The position numbers and the translations under genes were made by a program. From contig CAIYRJ010000263.1 of NCBI GenBank assembly GCA_903928615.1, positions 1 to 6,544 on the forward strand: DNA of 6,544 nt, written 5' to 3'. Under the pieces are notes generated by a model. It was not told the origin of the DNA, made no database searches, and worked only from the letters and a program-made list of their open reading frames with translations. This stretch comes from an uncultured Actinomycetes bacterium. Its GTDB lineage: Bacteria > Actinomycetota > Thermoleophilia > Miltoncostaeales > Miltoncostaeaceae. This document shows, in pieces, positions 1 through 6,455 of the stretch. Position 1 is the first letter of the stretch. Every line of letters begins with the position of its first letter.

Positions 1-27
1 GGCGGGAATGGCGGGAATGGCGGGAAT
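1..27 (+). repeat. Three perfect 9-bp tandem repeats encoding Gly-Gly-Asn
   Basis: The unit GGCGGGAAT occurs at 1-9, 10-18 and 19-27 and probably continues beyond the left edge. It is in frame with the secreted-protein gene and encodes GGN repeated. The following bases decay into Gly/Ser-rich codons. This is a coding low-complexity tract, probably a flexible linker. Perfect DNA copies make it prone to length change by slippage (inference). Confidence 0.8.
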
Positions 28-1371
28 GCCGGCAGTGGCGGCGGATTCGGCGGCCAGCAGGGCGTCAACCCGAACAGCCCCTGCGGTGGCGCCGTCGGCG
101 GGGACTGTGACCAGGACGGCGTGCCGAACTCGATGGACGTCGACGACAACGGCAACCTCACCATCGACTTCACCGATGCGGTGTCGGTGGACACCACGGC
201 CAAGCTGCTCACCTACAGCGACGTGCGCCCGAGCATCCAGGACACCCTCAACTACAACACCGGCGCCACGCGCGACTCCATCAACGCGTTCCTGGGCAGC
301 CAGGACCTGAAGAGGCCCACGGGCCTCACGCTGGCGTTCTACTACGACGAGCGCACGCTCACCGGCGTGGAGCCGAGCCCGGCGCTCGACACCGTCTGGG
401 TGCAGTGCGAGAGCTCGGCGCCGTGGTGCGCGCCCGGCACCTCGCAGGCGACCGTGGCGGGAATGAGCGAGTACCCGCAGATCCTGCCGTCGGTGCCACA
501 GTTCGGATCGGTGAACTGGAGCACCTACACGGGATCGGTGTGCGGCGCGCGGAGCCAGCCCTGCCAACCGCAGCCGGCCAACTACCCGGCCCTCGGCTTC
601 ATGAAGTCGTCGCAGCAGGGCGGCCCGCAGCCCCAGAGCATCTGGACGGCGTTCGTCAAGCCAAACGCAACGGACACGCTCGGCCAGGTGAACTCCGACT
701 CGGTGATCAACCTCAACTACCGCACCAGCCCGACGGCTGCGCCGAGCACCAAGCCGATCGGCATCAGCCCCTACATGGTGACCACCCCGGCCATCACGCA
801 GGTGGTCGCCAACGGCACCACGCAGTCGCTGAGCTACCCCTACCCCGCGGACGGGCCGGGGACGAACGACGGGAACGGCTTCGACCTCGGCACGGCGGGA
901 ACCCTGGGCCTCACGCTCATCCCGCCGCAGCGCCTCGGCCTGCCGGGTGAGGCCGAGCAGTTCTACACCCTGGGTGGCCTCTTCTACGGGGTCACGCTCG
1001 ACCGGCTGGTGGTTACCTCCAGCGGCAGCGGGGGGAACAGCGGCGGTGGCGGCCAGGAGCAGCGGCCAAACACCGAGGCCGGCTGCGCCATCACGCCCGT
1101 GAGCGGCGTGACCCAGCGTCCGGCATCCGGGGATCCGCAGGACCTCTGGCAGACCATCGCGCCCATGCAGGACACCACGCTCACCGATGGGCCCGCGACC
1201 ACCACGCGCACGCTGGCGTTCACGGTGGACGTGAAGGGCTGCATCCAGAAGTACCTGCCGGGCTCGCCCACCTCGGGCGTGAGCGCCAGCCTGTCGCTGC
1301 TGACCACCGGCCAGCCGCTGCAGAACGGTGCCAACCGCTCCGGTGTCTCGTTCTCGGTGAAGCTGCCGTAG
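1..1371 (+). CDS. Secreted Gly-rich protein with a Ca-binding (thrombospondin type 3-like) motif, 5'-truncated
   Basis: The frame is open from base 1 to TAG at 1369-1371, giving 456 visible residues; the true start lies left of the window. A GTG at 121 is an internal Val, because Gly-rich and Asp-rich sequence continues in frame before it. Visible residues 1-18 are Gly/Asn/Ser-rich (GGN triplets). Residues 35-52 (DCDQDGVPN, then DVDDNGN) match the DxDxDG calcium loops of thrombospondin type 3 repeats. A second Gly/Ser linker at 340-353 separates a C-terminal region of about 100 residues. There are eight cysteines (28, 36, 136, 143, 181, 188, 362, 414), two pairs spaced by 7, which suits disulfides in an exported protein. 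The middle is rich in Thr, Ser, Pro and Tyr, and no membrane span is visible in this part. The signal peptide would be upstream. I do not recognise a named family; a surface or secreted structural role is inferred. It converges on the minus-strand gene ending at 1385. Confidence 0.8.
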   Translation, partial: GGNGGNGGNAGSGGGFGGQQGVNPNSPCGGAVGGDCDQDGVPNSMDVDDNGNLTIDFTDAVSVDTTAKLLTYSDVRPSIQDTLNYNTGATRDSINAFLGSQDLKRPTGLTLAFYYDERTLTGVEPSPALDTVWVQCESSAPWCAPGTSQATVAGMSEYPQILPSVPQFGSVNWSTYTGSVCGARSQPCQPQPANYPALGFMKSSQQGGPQPQSIWTAFVKPNATDTLGQVNSDSVINLNYRTSPTAAPSTKPIGISPYMVTTPAITQVVANGTTQSLSYPYPADGPGTNDGNGFDLGTAGTLGLTLIPPQRLGLPGEAEQFYTLGGLFYGVTLDRLVVTSSGSGGNSGGGGQEQRPNTEAGCAITPVSGVTQRPASGDPQDLWQTIAPMQDTTLTDGPATTTRTLAFTVDVKGCIQKYLPGSPTSGVSASLSLLTTGQPLQNGANRSGVSFSVKLP

Positions 1372-1384
1372 CGCGGGAACGTCC

Positions 1385-1825
1385 CTACCCGGCCCGGAGG
1401 GCGGCCTTCACGGCGCCCACCGCGGCCGGGGCGGGAGTCCCGCGCGCCACCACCCGCACGTGGCCGTCGCGCTCGGCCACGATCACCGCCACCTGGCCCG
1501 TGCCGCGCTGGCCCACCGACGCGAGCACGCCCTTCACCGGGGCGTAGGCGCACCACACGCGGGCGCGCGCAGCACCCGGGGTGCCGCTCGCCATGCCGCC
1601 CTCGATCCAGCCGCGCACGCGGCGCCACTTCCTGCCGAGCACGGGCACCTCGACCACCGGCGTGCCCTCCCCGAGGGCCGCCACCCACGCATCCACATCG
1701 CCCTGCTGGCGCCTGCGGAACGCCAGGATCACCACGCAGGGGTCGGCCGGCAGGTCGTCCGGCAGCAGGCGGTCCGATCCATCCAGGTCACGCGCCTCGA
1801 GGCGCGGCAGGCGCGCGGCGCTCAC
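1385..1825 (-). CDS. Small thioredoxin-fold-like (redoxin/ATP10-like) protein lacking CXXC
   Basis: 146 residues, GTG start at 1825-1823 and TAG at 1387-1385. The order of elements resembles redoxin-type proteins. It opens with a leader (LEARDLDGSDRLLPDDLP, residues 9-26), then a hydrophobic strand CVVILAF (30-36). A helix with a conserved-looking Trp (W47) follows, then PVVEVPVL (56-63), a WIEGGM segment (73-78) and a strand QVAVIVAERDGHV (111-123), ending in a helix. Where thioredoxins carry their active-site CXXC there is FRRRQQGD, and the only cysteines are C30 and C92, far apart. Disulfide redox chemistry is therefore unlikely. It starts 12 nt after the HNH gene stop with no clear Shine-Dalgarno, suggesting translation coupled to that gene. 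The fold call is from pattern recognition only; function is unknown. Confidence 0.6.
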   Translation of the reverse strand: MSAARLPRLEARDLDGSDRLLPDDLPADPCVVILAFRRRQQGDVDAWVAALGEGTPVVEVPVLGRKWRRVRGWIEGGMASGTPGAARARVWCAYAPVKGVLASVGQRGTGQVAVIVAERDGHVRVVARGTPAPAAVGAVKAALRAG

Positions 1826-1837
1826 GGGATCAGGCCG

Positions 1838-2341
1838 CTACGCGGCGGCCAGATAGGGCGTCCACTCCTCCGGGCGCCGGGGCGTGGCGACGTCGATGAA
1901 GACATCCGGCCGGGGCGGCCGGGGCTTGCTGCGCGGATACATCTGCACCTCGTGGCAGAGGGCATCGCCCTTGCGCGCGTTGCAGGTGGAGCACGACGTG
2001 ACCACGTTGAACCATGATGAGTCGCCGCCGCGGCTGCGGGGCACCACGTGGTCGACCGTGAGCTTGGCGCGGCTACCGCAGTACTGGCACTCGTAGCCAT
2101 CGCGGGCGAAGAGCGCGCGGCGGCTCATGCGTCGCGCCTCGTAGCGGGGCACCTTCACGCGGTAGACCAGGCGGATCACGTGGGGGGACGGATAGTCGCG
2201 CGACACGCCACGGATCGCGCGCGGGCGGTGCTCGAGGATCTCCGCCTTCTCCTTGAGCAGCAGCACGAGGGCGCGCCTCACCGAGCACACGTTGATGGGC
2301 TCATACGACGCGTTGAGAACGAGTACGTGCTGCGGAACCAC
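1838..2341 (-). CDS. HNH endonuclease family protein (orphan)
   Basis: 167 residues, GTG start at 2341-2339, TAG at 1840-1838. The N-terminus VLVLNASYEPINVCSVRRAL (6-25) is characteristic of a widespread stand-alone HNH family of actinobacteria and cyanobacteria. The nuclease core holds zinc-knuckle pairs C85-x2-C88 and C117-x2-C120. The ββα-metal residues are D97-H98, N112 and N121, followed by RKGD (123-126). The last catalytic position is Asn rather than His, as in many HNN variants. The C-terminus ends in EEWTPYL, a tail I associate with this family. It would bind zinc and cut DNA with a divalent metal, but the cellular role of these orphans is not established. No methylase, toxin or phage gene is adjacent, so restriction is unlikely. 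AAGGGG sits immediately before the GTG, closer than ideal. It lies 33 nt after pheA and 12 nt before the redoxin-like gene. Confidence 0.88.
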   Translation of the reverse strand: MVPQHVLVLNASYEPINVCSVRRALVLLLKEKAEILEHRPRAIRGVSRDYPSPHVIRLVYRVKVPRYEARRMSRRALFARDGYECQYCGSRAKLTVDHVVPRSRGGDSSWFNVVTSCSTCNARKGDALCHEVQMYPRSKPRPPRPDVFIDVATPRRPEEWTPYLAAA

Positions 2342-2355
2342 CCCCTTCGCGGCGC

Positions 2356-2361
2356 AATATA
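2356..2361 (-). promoter_or_regulatory. Possible -10 element (TATATT) before the HNH gene
   Basis: In the 33-nt gap between pheA and the HNH gene the minus strand reads GCTATATTGCG, a conspicuous AT-rich island in very GC-rich DNA. It lies 14 nt upstream of the GTG start, which would give a leader of only a few nucleotides. No convincing -35 is seen about 17 bp further upstream, so an internal promoter is possible but weakly supported. Confidence 0.25.
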
Positions 2362-2374
2362 GCCGCGCGGGCGG

Positions 2375-3235
2375 TTACGTGGACGAGCGCTCGGCGGTGG
2401 GGTAACAGCCGAGCGACGTCACCTCGGCGATCCCGCCCTCCTCGATGGCGGTGAGCGCCGCCTGCAGCGGCAGGTCGCGGTGGCGGTTGCCCTCGGCGTC
2501 GATGAAGAACACGTAGTGCCCCAGCCCGGTGCGCGCGGGGCGGCTCTCGAGGCGGGTGAGGTTGATCGCCCTGAGGGCGAACTCCTGCAGGATCGACAGC
2601 AGGGCGCCGGGCCGATCCTTCACGATCGAGCAGATGATCGAGGTGGTCCACTCGCCCGGCTCCTGCGAGGCGGTCTCGTCGGTGCCCACCACGGCGAACC
2701 GCGTGCGGTTGTCGGGGGCGTCCATGATGTCCTCGGCGAGGATCACCCCGCCGTAGATCTCCGCCGATCGCCTGTTGCCCACGGCCACCGTGCCGTCATC
2801 GGCCTGCACCGCGTGCTGCACCGCCTCGGCGGTGGAGTGCGCGGGGTCCACCGGCACGCCGGGAAGGTTGGCCTTGAGCCAGAGCCCGCATTGCGCGCTG
2901 GCCTGCGGATGGCTGAGCACCCGCGACGCGGCCTCGATCGACTCACCCGGGGCGCCGATGAGCTGGTGGCGGATCGGGTGGATGACCTCCCCGCGGATCA
3001 CCACGCGACCACGGTGCGCGATGAGCTCGTCGAGGGTCTGGCTCACCCCGCCCTCGATGGCGTTCTCGATGGGCACGAGCGCCTCGTTCACCTCGCCGGC
3101 ATCGACCGCCGCGAAGCAAGCCGAGATGCTGGGGTAGTCCCGCGTGCGCTCCGCCTGGTGCGCGCCGAGCCAGTCAAGCAGGGCCTCTTCCGAGAAGGTG
3201 CCACGGGGACCCAGGTATCCGATGGACCCGCTCAC
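2375..3235 (-). CDS. pheA: Prephenate dehydratase with C-terminal ACT domain
   Basis: 286 residues, GTG start at 3235-3233 preceded by CAGGGG at 4 nt spacing, TAA stop at 2377-2375. The enzyme decarboxylates and dehydrates prephenate to phenylpyruvate, the committed step to phenylalanine, in the cytosol. The catalytic domain (about 4-182) shows GPRGTFSE (9-16), PIENAIEGGV (55-64), SHPQA (109-113) and the active-site motif TRF (178-180). The ACT domain (about 198-278) shows DRPGALLSIL (207-216) and the Phe-binding ESRP motif (230-233), then YVFFIDAEG. The length equals monofunctional bacterial prephenate dehydratases; there is no chorismate mutase fusion. Feedback inhibition by phenylalanine is expected from the ACT motifs. 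It follows the CARDB-like gene by 11 nt and precedes the HNH gene by 33 nt. All key residues look intact. I see no attenuator or leader peptide. Confidence 0.96.
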   Translation of the reverse strand: MSGSIGYLGPRGTFSEEALLDWLGAHQAERTRDYPSISACFAAVDAGEVNEALVPIENAIEGGVSQTLDELIAHRGRVVIRGEVIHPIRHQLIGAPGESIEAASRVLSHPQASAQCGLWLKANLPGVPVDPAHSTAEAVQHAVQADDGTVAVGNRRSAEIYGGVILAEDIMDAPDNRTRFAVVGTDETASQEPGEWTTSIICSIVKDRPGALLSILQEFALRAINLTRLESRPARTGLGHYVFFIDAEGNRHRDLPLQAALTAIEEGGIAEVTSLGCYPTAERSST

Positions 3236-3246
3236 AGGACCCCTGC

Positions 3247-4527
3247 CTAGAAGACGATCTTGACGGGGTACTCGGCCCGGTTGTTGTCGGTCTTCTCCTC
3301 GCCCGGCACGGGGACGACCTCCACCTTGAGGGTGGACGCCTCGCCGAACGTCGGGCTCTTGGGACCGGGCAGGGTCACCGACTGCTGCTCGCCCGACTGG
3401 ATGGAGGTGATCTCCTTCTCGACCGTCTGGGCGTCCTTGGGCGATGCGTCGCTCGCGAACGTGGCGCGCACGATCACGTTGCTCTCGGCGAAGTCACCGG
3501 CGTTCTCCACCGTCACCTGCCACTCGAGCTTGTCGGATGCCTGGATCTCGGTGGAGGTGCCGGCCTGCAGGTCCACGCCCTCGGGCAGCGCCTGCACCGA
3601 CGCGATGCCGGTGCCGTGAAGCCCGCCCGTGGTGCTTGTGCCCGTGGCGTCCGCCGTGCCGGTGCGCTGCAGGGCGGGGATGAGCTGGCCCGCGCCGGTG
3701 GGCGATGCCTGGTCGGCGCGCACGCCGGAGAGGAAGAACTGGCGGTCGGGCACCTGCACGCCCGTGATGTCCGCGTCGGCGAGGGCGCGCTTGGACGGGC
3801 CCACGAAGGAGTCCTGGTAGATCACGTCACTCGCGAGGAACCTCTGCATGGCGCTTGCGAGCGTGGCCGAGGCATAGGCGCGGTTCTGCGACTCCACGAC
3901 CGACGGCAGGGCATCGGCCAGCGCCTTGAGGCCGGTCACGCGGTACTGCAGCGCGGTGATGAGGCTCTGGTTGGGCGCCGACAGCGAGTCGGGCGCCGAC
4001 AGCGCCTCGGCCTGGCCCACGAGGCCCTCGGCCTGGTTCGCGATCTCGCGCACCTGCACCTGCAGCTCGGGCGCCTTGGCGCCGTTCTTGTTCTGCAGCA
4101 CCTCCTGCAGGGCGTCCGACTCCTTGCCCGAGGCGGTGACGATGGTGGTCACGTCCCCCATGTACGAGCTGTACGAGCCCTCGAGCTGGCTGCGCTGGCA
4201 CCCGCGCACCACGAGCACGAGCACCACGATGAGCACGATGGCGGCTCCCACGGCCAGCGCGATGCGGGCGCCCGTCGACTGCATGGCGCCGCCGCCACGC
4301 CCGGATCCCGATCCGGATCCGCGACCACGCGAGCCCGAACCACCACCCCGGCCCGATCCGCCCTTGCCGCGACCACGCCCCGAACCGCCCTTGCCGGACC
4401 CGCCGCGGCCGCGGCCCGAGGAGCCCCGCTCACGCGGGTTCGGGCCCTCCGCAGGGGGCAGGGGGCCGGAGACGCCAGTGGGCTGGTCGTCGTACCCGTA
4501 ATCCGTGCCGGTGTCGTCTGGGTCCAA
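3247..4527 (-). CDS. Membrane-anchored protein with Gly/Arg-rich N-terminus and extracellular CARDB-like domain
   Basis: 426 residues from TTG 4527-4525 to TAG 3249-3247. The frame stays open upstream to a GTG at 4623, but that part is the tRNA-Leu gene. TTG 4527 is the first usable start outside it, with GGAG (4542-4539) 11 nt upstream. Features: an acidic, Pro-rich start (1-34); a Gly/Arg/Ser/Lys tract (35-81); one transmembrane helix (about 89-107, ALAVGAAIVLIVVLVLVV) followed by RGCQR; a helical, Gln/Ala/Leu-rich segment (about 115-250), probably coiled; a Thr/Gly linker (about 288-308); and a β-rich C-terminal domain (about 330-426). The C-terminal domain has TVENAGDFAESNVIVRATF and a closing TDNNRAEYPV, the hallmark of CARDB/Ig-like adhesion domains. 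The Arg-rich N-terminus should lie in the cytosol and the C-terminus outside. An alternative start is ATG 4284, just before the membrane helix, though it lacks a Shine-Dalgarno. The protein is not a recognised named family; a role in the cell envelope is inferred. Confidence 0.75.
   Translation of the reverse strand: MDPDDTGTDYGYDDQPTGVSGPLPPAEGPNPRERGSSGRGRGGSGKGGSGRGRGKGGSGRGGGSGSRGRGSGSGSGRGGGAMQSTGARIALAVGAAIVLIVVLVLVVRGCQRSQLEGSYSSYMGDVTTIVTASGKESDALQEVLQNKNGAKAPELQVQVREIANQAEGLVGQAEALSAPDSLSAPNQSLITALQYRVTGLKALADALPSVVESQNRAYASATLASAMQRFLASDVIYQDSFVGPSKRALADADITGVQVPDRQFFLSGVRADQASPTGAGQLIPALQRTGTADATGTSTTGGLHGTGIASVQALPEGVDLQAGTSTEIQASDKLEWQVTVENAGDFAESNVIVRATFASDASPKDAQTVEKEITSIQSGEQQSVTLPGPKSPTFGEASTLKVEVVPVPGEEKTDNNRAEYPVKIVF
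4285..4425 (-). repeat. Coding low-complexity Gly/Arg/Ser tract
   Basis: This segment of the CARDB-like gene encodes about 47 residues made almost wholly of Gly, Arg, Ser and Lys, with degenerate units such as GRGRG, GKGGSG and GSGSGS. The DNA includes near-repeats of GGATCCGGAT. It lies just before the transmembrane helix, so it should be a basic, disordered cytosolic tail able to contact phospholipid or nucleic acid (inference). Confidence 0.7.
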
Positions 4528-4545
4528 GGTGGGGTCTGCTCCGGA

Positions 4546-4629
<84 letters not shown>

Positions 4630-4766
4630 GGTGAGCGGCCTTAAGGCGCGGCAACACTAGCGCACCCGGGACGCCCGGCTTCCGCACGGGTGATGTCTAC
4701 GATCGGCAGTCCGTTCGGCGCAGTCACAAGGATTCCTTCGCCGGCGGTGGAAGGCCCATAAGCCCA
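4630..4766. promoter_or_regulatory. Divergent intergenic region between tRNA-Leu and the kinase
   Basis: This 137-bp gap must carry promoters for both directions. For the tRNA (minus strand) a TAGTGT hexamer at 4659-4654 is a possible -10, about 25 nt from the mature 5' end, without a clear -35. For the kinase (plus strand) TACGAT at 4698-4703 resembles an actinobacterial -10, again without a good -35. GGAAGG at 4749-4754 is the only Shine-Dalgarno-like run before ATG 4767, with a long spacing of 12 nt. A perfect palindrome GCCTTAAGGC occupies 4638-4647, and a CCGGG-ACG-CCCGG inverted repeat 4666-4678. The promoter calls are weak; the need for promoters here follows from the divergent layout. 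Confidence 0.45.
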
Positions 4767-6455
4767 ATGCCGATCACCGGACCACGCCACGCACCCACGC
4801 GCGCGCAGCCACAGGCGCGCGTGCTCGGCCGCTACGACCTCATGGAGGTCATCGGGCGGGGCGCCACATCGCGCGTGTACCGGGCCCTCGACCGCGCCAC
4901 GGGGCGCGAGGTGGCGGTGAAGGAGATCCCCGTCGACCTGGGCCTCGAGCAGCGCGTGGCCGCCGAGATCCGCGCTGCGGCGCGCCTGGAGCACCCCGGC
5001 ATGGTGCGCATGCTCGACTGGGGCGAGGATCATGAGTCGCTCTACCTGGTGAGCGAGCTCGTGGACGGCCCATCGCTCGAGCGGGTGTACGCCGACGCGC
5101 CCCCCGGCGACCGCGCGACTGCCGAGATGGTGGCCGACGTGCTCGAGGCGCTCGACCACGCGCACGAGCGCGGAGTGATCCACCGCGACATCAAGCCCGC
5201 GAACATCCTGGTGGACGACCGCGGGCACGCGATGGTGGCCGACCTCGGCGTGGCGCGGCTCTCGGGCGAGACCGGCATGACCCAGACCGGCGGGGTGGTG
5301 GGCACCATGGCCTACATGGCCCCCGAGCAGGCCACGGGCGAGCAGGTGACCGGAGCCGCCGACGTGTGGGCGGCCACGCTCGTGCTGTACGAGGGCCTGA
5401 CGGGTCGCAACCCCCTGCTGGGCGCGAGCCCCGCTGATACCGCTCGGCGCGCCGCGCTGGGCGAGATCCCGCCCATCCGCAACCTCAGGCCCGACCTGCC
5501 CACGCGCCTCGCAAAGGCGATCGACGCCGGGCTGGCGCGCCACCCCGACGCGCGCCCCGACGCCCATCGCATGGCCCAGATCGTGCGCGAGGAGGCCCGC
5601 GCGCTGCCCGAGGGGCGCGGCCGCCGCGCGGTGGCCCTGCTCTCGGGACCGACGCCGATGATCCTCTCGGGCGTGGGCGCGGCGCTGCTCGGCGGTCTCA
5701 TCGCCGAACGCGGGTTCTCGACGGGCGCCCTCGGCACCGCCGGCATCGCGCTCATCGCCGGGGCCATCGGCGCATGGCGCGCGCCGCTCGCCGCCGCGGG
5801 GCTCATCGTGCTCGCGGGCGCGGCAATGGCCGCAGCCGCACCCGCCCTCACCGGCATTGCCCTCGTGATCGCCATGCTGCTGCTGCTCACCGGCGCGCGC
5901 TACGGCCGCCTCGTGCTGCTTCCCGCGCTCGCACCCGTGCTCGCGGCCATCGGCATGCTGCCCGTGTACGCCCTGCTCGCCGGATCGGCCCGCACGACGG
6001 CAGCGCGGGTGTGGTCGGCGATCGCCGGCATGGTGTCGCTGCTGCTGTGGCAGGTGGCCGCGGGCGCGAACGCCTTCGTGTTCACCGGCTGGGAGATCAG
6101 CGGCGCCTGGGAATCGCTGCAGGGCGTGAAGTCGCCCCAGGCCGCGGGCGAGGCGCTGATCGCCCCGATCACCGAGCACCCGCAGGCCCTCATGGGCTGC
6201 CTCATCATGATCGTGGCCACGCTCACATGGCCGCTGGTCATCGGCGCGCGCGACGGGCGTCGCGTCGCCGCGGCCGTCATGTGGGCGGCCGGGCTGGTGA
6301 TCGCGGCGGGCCTGGCGGGCGGCGGCGGCCTCGAAGCCGTCGGCGCCGTGCTGCCCTCGGCTATCCTCGCCATGGCATGGGCCGCCCGGCCATGGCGCGC
6401 ATTCATGCGCGATGGCGCGGGGAGATCGGCCTCTCTCACCGGCACGGCGGGCTAG
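4767..6455 (+). CDS. Ser/Thr protein kinase (PknB-type catalytic domain) with polytopic membrane C-terminus
   Basis: 562 residues, ATG 4767, TAG 6453-6455. The kinase domain (about 20-275) has the P-loop GRGATSRV (30-37), VAVK with catalytic K52, αC E67, HRDIKPANIL (139-148; D141, K143, N146), DLG (159-161, in place of DFG) and APEQ (185-188). It also has D199 in the ADVWA motif. All catalytic residues are present, so it should be active. The activation loop TGMTQTGGVVGT (169-180) closely matches that of mycobacterial PknB, with T172 and T174 as likely autophosphorylation sites. After a basic linker (about 276-290), residues about 297-540 form 8-9 hydrophobic segments, with a soluble-looking loop at about 440-473. 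PASTA repeats are absent. So it is a cytosolic kinase tied to a multi-span domain of unknown ligand. An alternative GTG start at residue 19 would still keep the whole domain. It abuts the FhaA-like gene. Confidence 0.93.
   Translation: MPITGPRHAPTRAQPQARVLGRYDLMEVIGRGATSRVYRALDRATGREVAVKEIPVDLGLEQRVAAEIRAAARLEHPGMVRMLDWGEDHESLYLVSELVDGPSLERVYADAPPGDRATAEMVADVLEALDHAHERGVIHRDIKPANILVDDRGHAMVADLGVARLSGETGMTQTGGVVGTMAYMAPEQATGEQVTGAADVWAATLVLYEGLTGRNPLLGASPADTARRAALGEIPPIRNLRPDLPTRLAKAIDAGLARHPDARPDAHRMAQIVREEARALPEGRGRRAVALLSGPTPMILSGVGAALLGGLIAERGFSTGALGTAGIALIAGAIGAWRAPLAAAGLIVLAGAAMAAAAPALTGIALVIAMLLLLTGARYGRLVLLPALAPVLAAIGMLPVYALLAGSARTTAARVWSAIAGMVSLLLWQVAAGANAFVFTGWEISGAWESLQGVKSPQAAGEALIAPITEHPQALMGCLIMIVATLTWPLVIGARDGRRVAAAVMWAAGLVIAAGLAGGGGLEAVGAVLPSAILAMAWAARPWRAFMRDGAGRSASLTGTAG

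Noticed and set aside
1..27. Tandem units as a CRISPR or mobile-element end
   Set aside because: The 9-bp units have no spacers and are in frame with the coding sequence, so they are a protein repeat.
1372..1384. Bidirectional terminator between the convergent genes
   Set aside because: Only 13 bp separate the stops, and I found no stable GC hairpin with a T-run on either side.
984..1688. 234-residue minus-strand frame spanning the convergent junction
   Set aside because: It overlaps both the secreted-protein gene and the redoxin-like gene in other frames and is Arg/Gly-rich without a recognisable domain.
1838..2341. HNH protein as part of a homing element, restriction system or defence island
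   Set aside because: The gene is closely spaced in a housekeeping operon, pheA is uninterrupted, and no methylase, integrase or toxin gene is in the window.
2480..3250. 256-residue plus-strand frame opposite pheA
   Set aside because: pheA has all family motifs on the other strand; this frame shows none and is compositionally biased.
4641..6179. 512-residue open frame on the minus strand opposite the kinase
   Set aside because: It is antisense to a kinase with every catalytic motif intact. Its translation is His/Arg/Ala/Gly-rich with no domain, as expected from third-position GC bias.
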